From Stagnihabitans lacustris (GTDB lineage Bacteria; Pseudomonadota; Alphaproteobacteria; Rhodobacterales; Rhodobacteraceae), in NCBI RefSeq assembly GCF_025950525.1, contig NZ_JAPDGS010000005.1, forward strand, positions 182,407-246,406: a stretch of DNA of 64,000 nt, in the 5' to 3' direction. Made by a program: the position numbers and the translations under genes. Below the pieces are notes generated by a model. That model was not told where the DNA came from and made no database searches. It saw only the letters and a list, made by a program, of their open reading frames with translations. Shown piece by piece: positions 34,823 to 45,020 of the stretch (position 1 is the first letter of the stretch; each line of letters starts with the position of its first letter).

Positions 34823-35030
34823 GCCGTCCTTTCGGGACAAAGGGGGGAGGCCCCGCGGTCAAGCCCCGGGATTGCGCAAACTATTCCACCCATGGTCGGA
34901 CATGAAAAGGGGCAGGGGGCAAAAAACCTGCAAAGCCGACACGATTTGGCGCCGGGGCCGAAGGCGTGGGCGTGAAGGGAGGGAGCCAGCGGCGGATGGG
35001 CCGCAGCCGCATGGGCCGTCGTGCCGGGAC

Positions 35031-38027
35031 CTAGCCGGTGGGCAGGGCCAGCGTCACCATACGGCCGCCCTTTTGGTATTCGATCGCATTGGCGGTGATC
35101 GCGTTGACCGTCCCGCCGTCGATCGCATCGCCGACACGCACCTTTTTGACCGCGCCATTGGGTTGGCGGACCATGGCAAAGCGGTTCGAGGCCGTGCCGT
35201 AAACCGCCAAAAGCGCCAGTTTGCGGGTGTTCAGCGCGTCTTTGGTCGTGGCTTGCTTGGCAACCGAGGCATTGGTGGGCAGGGTGGGCGCGCCATTGTC
35301 GGGCTCGGGCTCGTCCTGGATCGTGGCGTCTTGCGCGGCAGTGTCCTGGGCTGCGGGCTGGTCCAGCGCCGCGGTGATGGCATCGTCGACCGCGCGGTTC
35401 AGGTCGGTGGGCTTGATCGGCGGGCGTGGCGCGCGCGTGACCGGAGCGGTCAACAAGGGCGCTCCACTGGCCACCAGCGAGGCATTGTTCGGGGCGGCGG
35501 GCTCGGTCGGCGCGGCGGGCGGCGTCAGGCCCTCGGGCCGGGCCTGCGGGCGCAGGGCGGCCAGGGTCGGGTCCTGGGGCGCGGCCAGGGCGCCGTCCTG
35601 GATCGGCGCGGCGGTTGTGTCAGATGCGGGCGCCACAAGGCCCTCGGGACGCGATTGCGGGCGCTTGCCCTGCAAGGCGGGGTCCGCAACGGGGGCGGGG
35701 TCGGCAATGGGTTCGGAAGGGGAGGCGGGGGCGGGAAGAGCGGCAGGGTCCAGCGCGATGCCGCCGGGCGTCGCCGGGGCCGCAGCGGGCAAGCCGTCAG
35801 CCGTCACGCCCGCCGTCGGCGCGGCTGCTGCCGGAGCGCTGGCGACCGTCAGTTCAGCCGGACGCGAGGGCGGCACCAGCGCCGGTTTGCCCGCGACAAG
35901 AAGAACGCCCTCGGGCGTCATGATTCCCTCGGGCGTCGGTTCGATCAGGCCGTTTGCGTCGAATTTGTAGACCGTGCCAAAGGGCGGGGGCGCGGGCGGG
36001 GCGGCGGGCTCACTGTCCACCCCCGCGGCCAAAGGCGCAAGCTCTTGCGGCGGCGCCACGCCGGGCGGCGCATCGGCCGAAGCCAGCTTGATCCCCGCGG
36101 TTCCGCTGGCCGCCGCCTGTCCGGCCTCGGGTGCCGAAAGCGTCGCAAGCCCGGTATCCGGAGCGGCTTCGGGCGCCGCTGCTGCCAAGGTTTCGGCGGG
36201 ACCTGCTTCGGGCGCAGGTTCGGTTACGGTTGCGGCCAGATCTGGTGTGGCCGGATCTGGTGTTGCGGCATCAGAGGCCGTGGCTTCGACCCCAGCGCCC
36301 TCTGAAACACCCCCCTCCACCACAGGCGCGGCCGTTGCCACCTCGTCCGCAGAGGTGCCCGCAGAAGTGCCGGCCGAATTGCCCGCCCCACCATCGGTCA
36401 GCGCCTCGGCCACCGGGTCGGCGGGTTGGCTGAGGCTGGCAGCATTGCCGTCAGTGGGCGTCCCCGAAGAGGTCGGGTCGACCGCTTCGGAAGTGCCCAT
36501 GAAGAACGAGGACCAGACCGCCACCGCCGCCAAAAGCACCAAGAGCGCCACGGTCAGGATCAAGCCCAGATAGCGCGGTTTGCCGCCAATCGGGGTGCGG
36601 CCCTTGATGACCGGAGCGGGCCGGGCGGGCTTGTCGCCGGCCTCGGCCGCCGTCGCCGGACTGGCCGCCGCGGTCGGCAGGGTCACGACCTTGTCGCGCC
36701 TGGACATGCCGGCGATGGTCGTGGCCGTGACGCCGAGGGGCTTGCCCTTGGCCGCCTTGCCGCCCTTGGCGGGGAAGGCCAGGGTTTCGCCCTTGACCGG
36801 GGCCTTGACCGCCGGACGCGCCAAGTCGGGCCGCGGCACATCAGGACGGGCCGCATCAGGACGGGCCGCATCAGGACGGGACGCCTCAGAACGGGGCGCC
36901 TCGACGCGGGCGCCGGGCCGGCTGACCCCGCCGATGGACTTCGCCTCATCGGGCTTTTCGCCCGCCTTGCGGCTGGCAAAGGCCGCCGAGATCGCCGCCG
37001 CGGGGGCTGGGGGCAAGTCGTCCTCGACCGCCGGATCGGCCATCACATCCAGCGCCATCGGCGCCTCGTCGGCCAGGTGGTCCGGTGCCGGGCGCTGGTC
37101 GGCAGATTTGTCTTTGGCCGCGGGCCCAGCCTTTGGCGCAGGCTCGGCCACCTGTGACGCTTCGGCCTTGGGCGCTGCGTCCGGCAGAGCTTCGGTCTTG
37201 CCTTCGGGTTCGGTCCGGCCTGCGGGATCAGACGCCCGGACCGGTTCGGGCATGACCTCTGCGCCGGGGGCCGCCGCAACCTCGGCCACAGGCTCTGCCG
37301 CAACCTCTGCCGCAACCTCGGCCACAGGCTCCAGTTCCGACAGGTCAGGATCAGGCGCCGCGGCTTGTGCCGCAGCCAGCCGGTCGGCGGCCTCTGCTTC
37401 GGCCTCGATGTCGCGCGCGTCTTGGACCGGGGGCGCAAGGTCGGCTTCGGTCAGGAGGGGGCCTGGTTCGGGCTTGGGCGCCTCGCGCAGGATCACCACG
37501 GGTTCGGCGTCGCGTTCGACCTTGTCAGCCTCGCCCAGGACCTGCGGCGCCAGCGCCGTCGGCCCAAAGAAGGGCTCGCCGTCGAATTCCGCGCCCTCGG
37601 GCACGGCCACGAAGGACACCGGGTTGAACCGATGCGCGGCGGCAAAGCTTTCCGCCTCGGCCAGGGTTTCGCGGGCGATGACGGCGACCTTGACGGTCGA
37701 CCCCTCGCCCGACCAATCCCAGACCAGGTCGTCCACCGGATAGGGCGTCCGCCCCTCCAGCGCCAGGCGGATCAGCCGGCGGCGGCGCGAGCCATCCGAG
37801 GCCCCCACCTCGACCTCGGTGTAAAGCACCTGGTCATTGGGCAGGATCAGCTTGGTCGTGATGCCCCGGGGCTGCAGCCCCAGCGCGGTCGAGCGCAGAT
37901 AGGCCAGCGTCTCGTCGAATTCAGGGGCACCAAAGGCGGCGGAGCCCACAAGGCTCCACCCCCGCGAGGTTCGGTGCAACAGCGTGATCTGGCCGTCACG
38001 GAAATCAAGGGCGAAGGTGGGTTTCAT
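35031..38027 (-). CDS. Large single-span protein with GspL/PilM-like N-terminus and GspC/PilP-like C-terminus
   Basis: 998 aa. Residues 1-160 look like the actin-like cytoplasmic domain of GspL/PilM (ALDFRDGQITLLHR, KLILPNDQVLYTEVEV, LEGRTPYPVDDLVWDW). A low-complexity Ala/Pro/Glu linker follows, then one membrane span at about 485-506, a second long Ala/Pro/Thr linker, and from about 930 a compact end (ALLAVYGTASNRFAMVR, VKKVRVGDAIDGGTVNAI) resembling the GspC/PilP periplasmic domain. The fold assignments are my reading of motifs. No secretion or pilus genes are adjacent. Members in related genomes are often misnamed as initiation factor 2 because of the linker. Confidence 0.65.
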   Translation of the reverse strand: MKPTFALDFRDGQITLLHRTSRGWSLVGSAAFGAPEFDETLAYLRSTALGLQPRGITTKLILPNDQVLYTEVEVGASDGSRRRRLIRLALEGRTPYPVDDLVWDWSGEGSTVKVAVIARETLAEAESFAAAHRFNPVSFVAVPEGAEFDGEPFFGPTALAPQVLGEADKVERDAEPVVILREAPKPEPGPLLTEADLAPPVQDARDIEAEAEAADRLAAAQAAAPDPDLSELEPVAEVAAEVAAEPVAEVAAAPGAEVMPEPVRASDPAGRTEPEGKTEALPDAAPKAEASQVAEPAPKAGPAAKDKSADQRPAPDHLADEAPMALDVMADPAVEDDLPPAPAAAISAAFASRKAGEKPDEAKSIGGVSRPGARVEAPRSEASRPDAARPDAARPDVPRPDLARPAVKAPVKGETLAFPAKGGKAAKGKPLGVTATTIAGMSRRDKVVTLPTAAASPATAAEAGDKPARPAPVIKGRTPIGGKPRYLGLILTVALLVLLAAVAVWSSFFMGTSEAVDPTSSGTPTDGNAASLSQPADPVAEALTDGGAGNSAGTSAGTSADEVATAAPVVEGGVSEGAGVEATASDAATPDPATPDLAATVTEPAPEAGPAETLAAAAPEAAPDTGLATLSAPEAGQAAASGTAGIKLASADAPPGVAPPQELAPLAAGVDSEPAAPPAPPPFGTVYKFDANGLIEPTPEGIMTPEGVLLVAGKPALVPPSRPAELTVASAPAAAAPTAGVTADGLPAAAPATPGGIALDPAALPAPASPSEPIADPAPVADPALQGKRPQSRPEGLVAPASDTTAAPIQDGALAAPQDPTLAALRPQARPEGLTPPAAPTEPAAPNNASLVASGAPLLTAPVTRAPRPPIKPTDLNRAVDDAITAALDQPAAQDTAAQDATIQDEPEPDNGAPTLPTNASVAKQATTKDALNTRKLALLAVYGTASNRFAMVRQPNGAVKKVRVGDAIDGGTVNAITANAIEYQKGGRMVTLALPTG

Positions 38028-38205
38028 GACACGCGTCTAGCACAGGGCATTGGTCCGGGAAACAAGGCCCGGGGGTGTGGGCCTCTTGGTATAGCAAGAT
38101 TCTGCCGAAGAAAAGGAAATCGCCGGATTTGCCCCATGTCAAAGCCGTGATCCGCGCTTATCTGGGGGGGAGGGCGCAGGTTTGGCGCCGCAACTGGAGG
38201 CTTTC

Positions 38206-38898
38206 ATGCGCTATCTTCTTTCCGCTGTCCTTGCGACCGCCCTTGTGGGGCCGGTTTGGGTCAGCCCGGTCCTGGCCGATGCCGGCACGATCAGCGTGAC
38301 CGGCCATGGCACGGTGGCCGTGGTGCCCGACATGGCGACGCTGGACATTGGCGTGACGACGAATGGCGATACGGCGGCGGCGGCGCTTGCGGCCAACAAC
38401 GAGGCCCTGACCCAGGTCATCGCGCGGCTGATCACGGCCAAGGTCTCGGACCGCGACTTGCAGACCTCGAACCTGTCGCTGAACCCGAATTGGGTGATGA
38501 CGGCGGATGGATTGGGCCAAGAGGTCAAGGGCTATATCGCGTCAAACATCCTGACGGTGCGCATCCGCGATCTGGCCACGGTGGGCGCGGTGCTGGATGC
38601 GGCGGTGCAGGACGGGGCCAACACGCTGAACGGGCTCAGCTTTGGGCTGGCCGATGACAGCGAGGAACAGGACGCGGCGAAAAAGGCCGCGGTGGCCGAT
38701 GCCATGGCGCGGGCCAAGCTTTTGGCCGAGGCGGCGGGGACCAAGCTGGGGGCCATCGTGTCGATCACCGAGGGGGCGGGCTATCAGCCGCCGATGCCCA
38801 TGGCCAGCTTCAAGGCCGAGGGCAGCCCGGTTCCGGTTCTGGCCGGTGAAATCGGCGTCCAGTCCGATGTGACGATCATGTGGGAGCTGGCCGAGTAA
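38206..38898 (+). CDS. SIMPL domain (DUF541) periplasmic protein
   Basis: 230 aa. Signal peptide about residues 1-24 (cleavage after VLA), then a SIMPL/DUF541 domain that starts TISVTGHGTVAVVPDMATLDIGV in outline and includes the conserved alanine-rich region DAAKKAAVADAMARAKLLAE. Start ATG 38206 with CTGGAGG 5 bases before. E. coli YggE is the reference; its role in oxidative-stress tolerance is only loosely defined. Confidence 0.88.
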   Translation: MRYLLSAVLATALVGPVWVSPVLADAGTISVTGHGTVAVVPDMATLDIGVTTNGDTAAAALAANNEALTQVIARLITAKVSDRDLQTSNLSLNPNWVMTADGLGQEVKGYIASNILTVRIRDLATVGAVLDAAVQDGANTLNGLSFGLADDSEEQDAAKKAAVADAMARAKLLAEAAGTKLGAIVSITEGAGYQPPMPMASFKAEGSPVPVLAGEIGVQSDVTIMWELAE

Positions 38899-38910
38899 CG
38901 GTGCGACGAG

Positions 38911-38942
38911 GCGCACCCTGCGCCAGATGGTGCAGGGTGCGC
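38911..38942. terminator. Bidirectional hairpin between SIMPL gene and metY
   Basis: Perfect 11-bp stem GCGCACCCTGC / GCAGGGTGCGC with a 10-base loop in the 55-base gap between convergent stops (38898 and 38954). There is no T-tract, so the terminator role is inferred from position. Confidence 0.55.
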
Positions 38943-38953
38943 TTCCACGCGGC

Positions 38954-40237
<1,284 letters not shown>

Positions 40238-40413
40238 CGGTTCCTCCCCTGGAATATGGTGGGCAGGTTAGGGCCGGGCTGCTGCGGGGGCAAATGAAAT
40301 TCTGGGACGGGGCCGCGGGCCAAGCCCTTGTTTTCTTGAGGCAGAGAAGAAAACTCTTCCCTTCGGCCAAAGATTGGAAGTCTGGTCCCCGCAGACCTTT
40401 CGGCGCGCGCCCC

Positions 40414-41634
40414 TTAGCGCTGCGGCAACAGGTCCGAGCTGGCCAGATGGACGATCCGACCCGCGCGCAGGGTCATCACGGGGCGCGGGGTCTCGCCCTC
40501 GGGCCAATCCAGCAGCACCAGATCGGCCCGCGCGCCTTGGGTGATCGTGCCGCGGTCGGTCAATCCGCTGGCCCTTGCCGGGTTGGCGGCGATCAGCGGC
40601 CAAAGCGTCTCCAGCGCCAGCCCCTCGGCACGCAGGCGGGCCATGGCGGCCAGCATCGCCGGATAGACGTAATCCGAGGCCAATATGTCGCAAAGCCCGG
40701 CCCGGATCATCTCTCCCGCCCCGGGTGAGCCCAGATGAGAGGTCCCGCGCGCCGCATTGGGCGCGCCAAAGACGATCCAGTCGCCCGCGTCACGCGCGGC
40801 CAAAGCGGTGGCGCGGTTCATCGGGAATTCGCTGATCTTGGCCCCAAGGGCGCGGAAATGGGCGCGGGTCTGGGGCTGGCTGTCGTCATGGGACAGCATG
40901 GCAAGCCCGGCCTCTCGCCCCATCGCGGCCACCTGGGCGATGGTCGCAGGCACATCCGCGCGGCGGTCCCAGCGCGCTTGGAACAGCGCCACATAATCCG
41001 GGATCGACAGGCCCGCCCGCTTGGCGCGGTCCGCCATCTTGGCCGCAAAGCCGGGCGAGGTCAGATCGGCCACCGGAAAGGTCGGGTCCTGTTCAAAGGG
41101 CCGGACTTGCAGCGGCGTATCGGGGTGAAGCGCCGCCATCGACGTATGGTCGTTGAAGGCAATCGAGGGTGTCAGCGGGCCTGCGATGGCCTCGGCGATC
41201 AGGGGCAGGGCCTCGGGGCAAAAGGTCTCCCAGCGCAGTTGCACGCGGTTCTCGGCCGCCAGACGCGGGGCAAGGCGGGCCAGTCCGCGGATCACCGAAG
41301 CTGCCATATCCAGCGAGCGCAAGCCGGGCTCCCACGAGAGCGTCAGCGCGTGAAAGGCCGTGGCGATGCCATTGCCGGCCAGCTGGCGGTCGGTCTCGAA
41401 CAGCGCCGCATCCAGCGGAAAGACCACGCCCGGACGCGGCATCAGCTGGCGTTCAAAGGCATCGCCATGGATATCGACCAGGGCGGGGGCCAGGATCAGC
41501 CCGCTGGCGTCGATGCTGGGCGCATCCGAGGCCGCGTCAAGCGCCGCAACGTGCCCCCCCTCGACCAGGACAGAGGTCCGGGCAAGGCGGTCGGGCAAAA
41601 GCGCCGTCGCGCCGATGATCTGGAGGTTTTGCAT
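40414..41634 (-). CDS. phnM: Alpha-D-ribose 1-methylphosphonate 5-triphosphate diphosphatase
   Basis: 406 aa amidohydrolase. The metal motif here is DIHGDAFERQ, then AFNDHTS, MLSHDDSQ and the late ASDYVYPAML, as in PhnM. PhnM cleaves pyrophosphate from the triphosphate intermediate of the C-P lyase pathway. No other phn gene is in the window, so the gene is an orphan here. Start ATG 41634 gives the family N-terminus. The ribosome-binding site is weak. An unrelated deaminase-like role cannot be excluded. Confidence 0.85.
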   Translation of the reverse strand: MQNLQIIGATALLPDRLARTSVLVEGGHVAALDAASDAPSIDASGLILAPALVDIHGDAFERQLMPRPGVVFPLDAALFETDRQLAGNGIATAFHALTLSWEPGLRSLDMAASVIRGLARLAPRLAAENRVQLRWETFCPEALPLIAEAIAGPLTPSIAFNDHTSMAALHPDTPLQVRPFEQDPTFPVADLTSPGFAAKMADRAKRAGLSIPDYVALFQARWDRRADVPATIAQVAAMGREAGLAMLSHDDSQPQTRAHFRALGAKISEFPMNRATALAARDAGDWIVFGAPNAARGTSHLGSPGAGEMIRAGLCDILASDYVYPAMLAAMARLRAEGLALETLWPLIAANPARASGLTDRGTITQGARADLVLLDWPEGETPRPVMTLRAGRIVHLASSDLLPQR

Positions 41635-41732
41635 GGGCGCAACCTGCTGTGACACTGTCACAGGATCATGACAGGGGCGGCACGCCATTGCGATATCCTC
41701 CTTGCGGCGCGATGGGGGCAGGGCGGCGGGTC

Positions 41733-42185
41733 TCAGGCCCGGTCGTCCTTGGGCGAGCCCATCACCACAAAGGTCGTGATCGCCTGCACCTGAGGCAACA
41801 CGCCCAGAACCTCGGTGTGCCAGTGTTTATAGGCGGAGAGGTCGGCAGTCTCGACCCGCAAAAGGTATTCCACCCCGCCCGTCACGTTGTGACATTCGCG
41901 CACCGCCTCGGCCCGGCCAATGGCGCGTTCAAAGGCCTCTTGCGCGGCTTTGGTATGGCTGTTCAGCCCCACCGTCACATAGGCCACAAAGCCGATCCCG
42001 GCGCGGGTGGGGTCGATCACGGCGCGGTAGCCCTTGATCAGGCCGGACCGCTCCATCTCTTGCACGCGGCGCAGGCAGGCCGAGGGCGACAGCCCCACCC
42101 GCGCGGCAAGGTCGAGGTTGGGGATGCGCCCCTCACGGGTGAGGATGCGCAAGATATGGCGGTTTATGTCGTCGATCCGGGTCAT
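41733..42185 (-). CDS. Lrp/AsnC-family transcriptional regulator
   Basis: 150 aa. N-terminal helix-turn-helix (DDINRHILRILTREGRIPN, LDLAARVGLSPSACLRRVQ) and C-terminal AsnC ligand-binding RAM domain (FVAYVTVGLN, NVTGGVEYLLRV). ATG 42185 is the family start. It is divergent from the LysE-family exporter gene 102 bases away, the classic regulator-exporter arrangement (as LysG/LysE or BrnFE/Lrp). It likely senses an amino acid and activates the exporter. Confidence 0.92.
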   Translation of the reverse strand: MTRIDDINRHILRILTREGRIPNLDLAARVGLSPSACLRRVQEMERSGLIKGYRAVIDPTRAGIGFVAYVTVGLNSHTKAAQEAFERAIGRAEAVRECHNVTGGVEYLLRVETADLSAYKHWHTEVLGVLPQVQAITTFVVMGSPKDDRA

Positions 42186-42287
42186 GGATTGCAAAGATAG
42201 CCCCCAAGCGCCGCAATTTGCAACCCGATGCGCCGGGATTTGCGCAAGGATTGCGTGACGGCGGGGCAGACCCCGCAAGGAGAGCCG

Positions 42288-42869
42288 ATGACCCCCGATA
42301 TCCTGCTGGCGCTGATCTCTTTCGCTTTTGTCACCTCGGTGACGCCGGGGCCGAACAACCTGATGCTGATGGCTTCGGGGATGAACTTCGGCTGGCGGGC
42401 CTCGGTGCCCCATGCGCTGGGGGTGTCCTGGGGCTTTGCGGTGATGGCGATTGTCACGGGGCTGGGGCTGGGGGCGGTGCTGATGGCGCTGCCCTGGCTG
42501 ATGGGAGCGCTGAAACTTATGGCGGTGGCCTATATGCTGTGGCTGGCCTGGAAGATCGCCATGGCCGGTGCGCCGGGTGAGGCCAAGGCGGGGCGGCCCA
42601 TGGGGTTTGTCGCGGCGGCGGCGTTTCAATGGGTGAACCCAAAGGCCTGGGCCATGGCTTTGGGTGCCAATGCCAGCTATGCGGCGGGCGGAGGTTGGGC
42701 GGTGGTCTGGGTCGGGCTGATCTTCGCCCTGGTCAACCTGCCCACGGTGTCCTTGTGGGTGCTGGCGGGTGAACGGCTGCGCGGCATCCTTTCGGGGCCC
42801 TGGGCGCGGGCGGTGAACATCGGGCTGGCCTTGGCTTTGGTGGCCTCGATGCTGCCCGTGTTGCGGTGA
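42288..42869 (+). CDS. LysE-family amino acid exporter
   Basis: 193 aa, about five to six membrane spans. It has the family signature SVTPGPNNLMLMASG in the first span and FQWVNPKAWAMALGA in the middle. It exports amino acids or homoserine-like compounds. Start ATG 42288 with AAGGAG 7 bases before. Divergent from the Lrp regulator at 41733. A hairpin at 42921 follows. Confidence 0.92.
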   Translation: MTPDILLALISFAFVTSVTPGPNNLMLMASGMNFGWRASVPHALGVSWGFAVMAIVTGLGLGAVLMALPWLMGALKLMAVAYMLWLAWKIAMAGAPGEAKAGRPMGFVAAAAFQWVNPKAWAMALGANASYAAGGGWAVVWVGLIFALVNLPTVSLWVLAGERLRGILSGPWARAVNIGLALALVASMLPVLR

Positions 42870-42920
42870 GTACGGTGCGTTCAAGCACGCAGCCTACGGC
42901 AGGCCTTTTGCCCGGGGTAG

Positions 42921-42940
42921 GGTGCGTGATTTCACGCACC
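42921..42940. terminator. Hairpin between convergent genes
   Basis: GGTGCGTG / CACGCACC stem with ATTT loop in the 78-base gap between the exporter stop (42869) and the glycosyltransferase-like stop (42948). It has no T-run and could act on both strands. Confidence 0.5.
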
Positions 42941-42947
42941 GCCACCG

Positions 42948-43919
42948 TCACCGCAGCCAATAGCCTTCGCGTTTCAGCGTGTTGCGGATCACCTGTTCGC
43001 GGGCGGGAAGGTCGTTCTGGTCGAACAGCGCCCGCGCCTTGTGGCCCCAGCGTTGCAGCACCAGGCGGCGGTAGGGCTCGTGGTCCTTGGCGATCTGACG
43101 CAGGGCCTTGTCCTGAAACAGGCTCTCCAGCACTGCCACGGCGCGGTCGCTTTCCTTGGCATACAGCAGGGGGATGGCGCGGTAATGGCAGGTCGCGGTT
43201 GTGTCCAGGCCCGCAAGCTCTGGCCCCGGACGCCCCCCGCCAAAGGCATGAATGACCAGCGGCAACGTCACTTGATCCAGCCAGGGGTCAAGTTCCTGCA
43301 AGATCAGCGGCTCTGGTGGGTTGGTCTTGATGTCCAGCGCCCAGGCCAGAAAGCGTTCGCCAAAGGCGCGCGGGCTTTGGTGAAAGAACCAGCCGGCGTT
43401 GAAGTAAAGATGCCGCTGCCAGTAGTCCAGCGGCTGCGACAGATCCAGCGTCGGCCCCATGTCCAGCCCAAAGCGGTCATACAGCGAGCCCCAGATTTCG
43501 GCGTAACTTGGCCCGTAAAGCTCGATCTTCGGCCAGGTCCCCTCACGCCGCATCGAGGCCGAGGGGCGCGAGAAGTCAAAGGCGATGTCTGACAAGGGCG
43601 ACAGGATCAGCGTGTCGGTGTCCAGAAACAGAAAGGGTTCATCGGGCAGGGCGGCCAGCGCCTCGATCTTGTTGCCATAGGGATAGCTTTGGCCGAAGAC
43701 CTTGTTTTCAAAGGGCAAGATCGTGGCGCCCATCGACTCCAGCGCCTTGCGATGGGGGGCGGGAATATGGGTGTCGCCCTGCCAGCGCGCGCCCGAAGGC
43801 TCGGCGATAAAGACCTTGCCCGCGAAACCCGGGTCGTTCTGGCGCAGGCTGGCCACAAGAAGCAGCGCCTCATAGGACAGCCGCCCGTTCTGCCCGATGG
43901 CCAGGATGTTGAATGTCAT
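42948..43919 (-). CDS. Putative glycosyltransferase-like protein
   Basis: 323 aa from ATG 43919, which overlaps the dimethylargininase stop (ATGA). I do not recognise a named family with certainty. The N-terminal half has a nucleotide-sugar transferase look: early TFNILAIGQNGRLSYEA, then FLFLDTDTLILSPL with a DxD motif, and LYFNAGWFF, as in GT-A folds of the GT8 type. There is no signal or membrane span, so it is cytoplasmic. Its coupling to the upstream hydrolase is unexplained. Confidence 0.6.
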   Translation of the reverse strand: MTFNILAIGQNGRLSYEALLLVASLRQNDPGFAGKVFIAEPSGARWQGDTHIPAPHRKALESMGATILPFENKVFGQSYPYGNKIEALAALPDEPFLFLDTDTLILSPLSDIAFDFSRPSASMRREGTWPKIELYGPSYAEIWGSLYDRFGLDMGPTLDLSQPLDYWQRHLYFNAGWFFHQSPRAFGERFLAWALDIKTNPPEPLILQELDPWLDQVTLPLVIHAFGGGRPGPELAGLDTTATCHYRAIPLLYAKESDRAVAVLESLFQDKALRQIAKDHEPYRRLVLQRWGHKARALFDQNDLPAREQVIRNTLKREGYWLR

Positions 43920-44704
43920 GACGGCGAAAAGCGAAGCGACAGGCAGGACATGCCGCCATCCAGTTTCGCACATTCGGAATTGCCGATTTCCACGACCTTG
44001 TAGCCCGCCTGATCCAGCGTGTCGCGGGTGCGCGGAAAGCCTGCGGGCATCACCACCAGGTCGTTGAAGCGGATCGTGTTGGCGCAGGCCTCTTCGCCCT
44101 CGGCCACATGGATCACGCGGTAGCCGTCAAAGCAGCCTGAGGCCGCCAGACGCTCAGTCGACAGGATCGTCTCGCCATCCAGAAGCGAACAGTCGGTCTT
44201 GAAATGGAGGACGCCGGGCGGGGTAAAGACCTCGCGCACCTTGTGGTCCCACAGCGCGACCCGGGCCGCCAGTTCAGCGATCCCGCTGGCATTGGTGCGC
44301 GCCGACCGGCCCACCAGAATCTCGGTCTCGGTCGTCAGGATATCGCCGCCCTCGATGAAGCTGTCGGGGTTTTCGATGTGCAACACGGTCTTATACAGCG
44401 CCTGCAGATGGGGGGCCATCACCGCGGCCTCCCCCAGACGCGAGGGCGCGCCGGGGCGCATCACCACGGCGCCTTCGGGCAGGCACAGCGCGGTGTCCTC
44501 GACGAAAACGCTGTCCGGGAAGGCCTCCAGCGCCTCCAACTCCACCACCGTAGCCCCGGTGCTGCGCAGGGCTGCGATATAGTCGGCATGATGCTGGATC
44601 ATCAGACCCAGCGAAGGAGCGCCGGTGTCGACAGCACGCAGCCCCGCCACGATCGAAGCCGAGGGTTTGCGGGTGATGGCATGGGTGAAGGTAAAAGAGC
44701 GCAT
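43916..44704 (-). CDS. Dimethylargininase (NG,NG-dimethylarginine dimethylaminohydrolase)-like
   Basis: 262 aa, pentein fold. Substrate and catalytic positions are visible: FVEDTA, FIEGGDIL, catalytic histidine in LHFKTDCSLL and catalytic cysteine in LDGGMSCLSLR. The family hydrolyses methylated arginines to citrulline and methylamines; some relatives are arginine deiminases or amidinotransferases. The start is ATG 44704. It overlaps the DxD protein by 4 bases. No arginine catabolic genes are nearby. Confidence 0.85.
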   Translation of the reverse strand: MRSFTFTHAITRKPSASIVAGLRAVDTGAPSLGLMIQHHADYIAALRSTGATVVELEALEAFPDSVFVEDTALCLPEGAVVMRPGAPSRLGEAAVMAPHLQALYKTVLHIENPDSFIEGGDILTTETEILVGRSARTNASGIAELAARVALWDHKVREVFTPPGVLHFKTDCSLLDGETILSTERLAASGCFDGYRVIHVAEGEEACANTIRFNDLVVMPAGFPRTRDTLDQAGYKVVEIGNSECAKLDGGMSCLSLRFSPS

Positions 44705-44820
44705 TTGGGCCTCATGGGTTTCAAGGCCTTTTAGCAGAGGCGGGCGCCTTGGCAAAGGCCCGGGCCGCATATGACCACGGGCCCCCGAAGGGGCCCGAAA
44801 GGTCAATCTTTTCAGGAAGA

Positions 44821-44904
44821 TGGTGGGCGACCCTGGAATCGAACCAGGCATGAGTCGCCTCGGGAGAGTTACAGTCTCCTGCCGCACCTTGCAGCTCGTC
44901 GCCC
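44821..44904 (-). tRNA. tRNA-Tyr (anticodon GTA)
   Basis: 84 bases with encoded CCA. Acceptor stem GGGCGAC / GTCGCCC with discriminator A, anticodon arm GGAGA-CTGTAAC-TCTCC giving GTA, a long class II variable arm (GAG-GCGA-CTC), and T arm CCTGG-TTCGATT-CCAGG. The long variable arm is normal for bacterial tRNA-Tyr. A GC hairpin (44778-44797) follows on the minus strand. Confidence 0.95.
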
Positions 44905-45020
44905 ACTGAGCGGGGGGAATACTGGGGCCTGCGGGGGGCGTCAAGGGGGGGCGCGTGCAGTTTTTTCATCTTGCTTGGAGGGCCTAGGCGGTCCAGATGG
45001 GGGAAAACAGAGGATAAGCC

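Noticed and set aside
35221..35970. Long + strand open frames inside the 35031-38027 gene, rich in Ala, Gly and Ser
   Set aside because: They are antisense shadows of a GC-rich low-complexity coding region; the minus-strand frame has a start site, domain ends and a membrane span.
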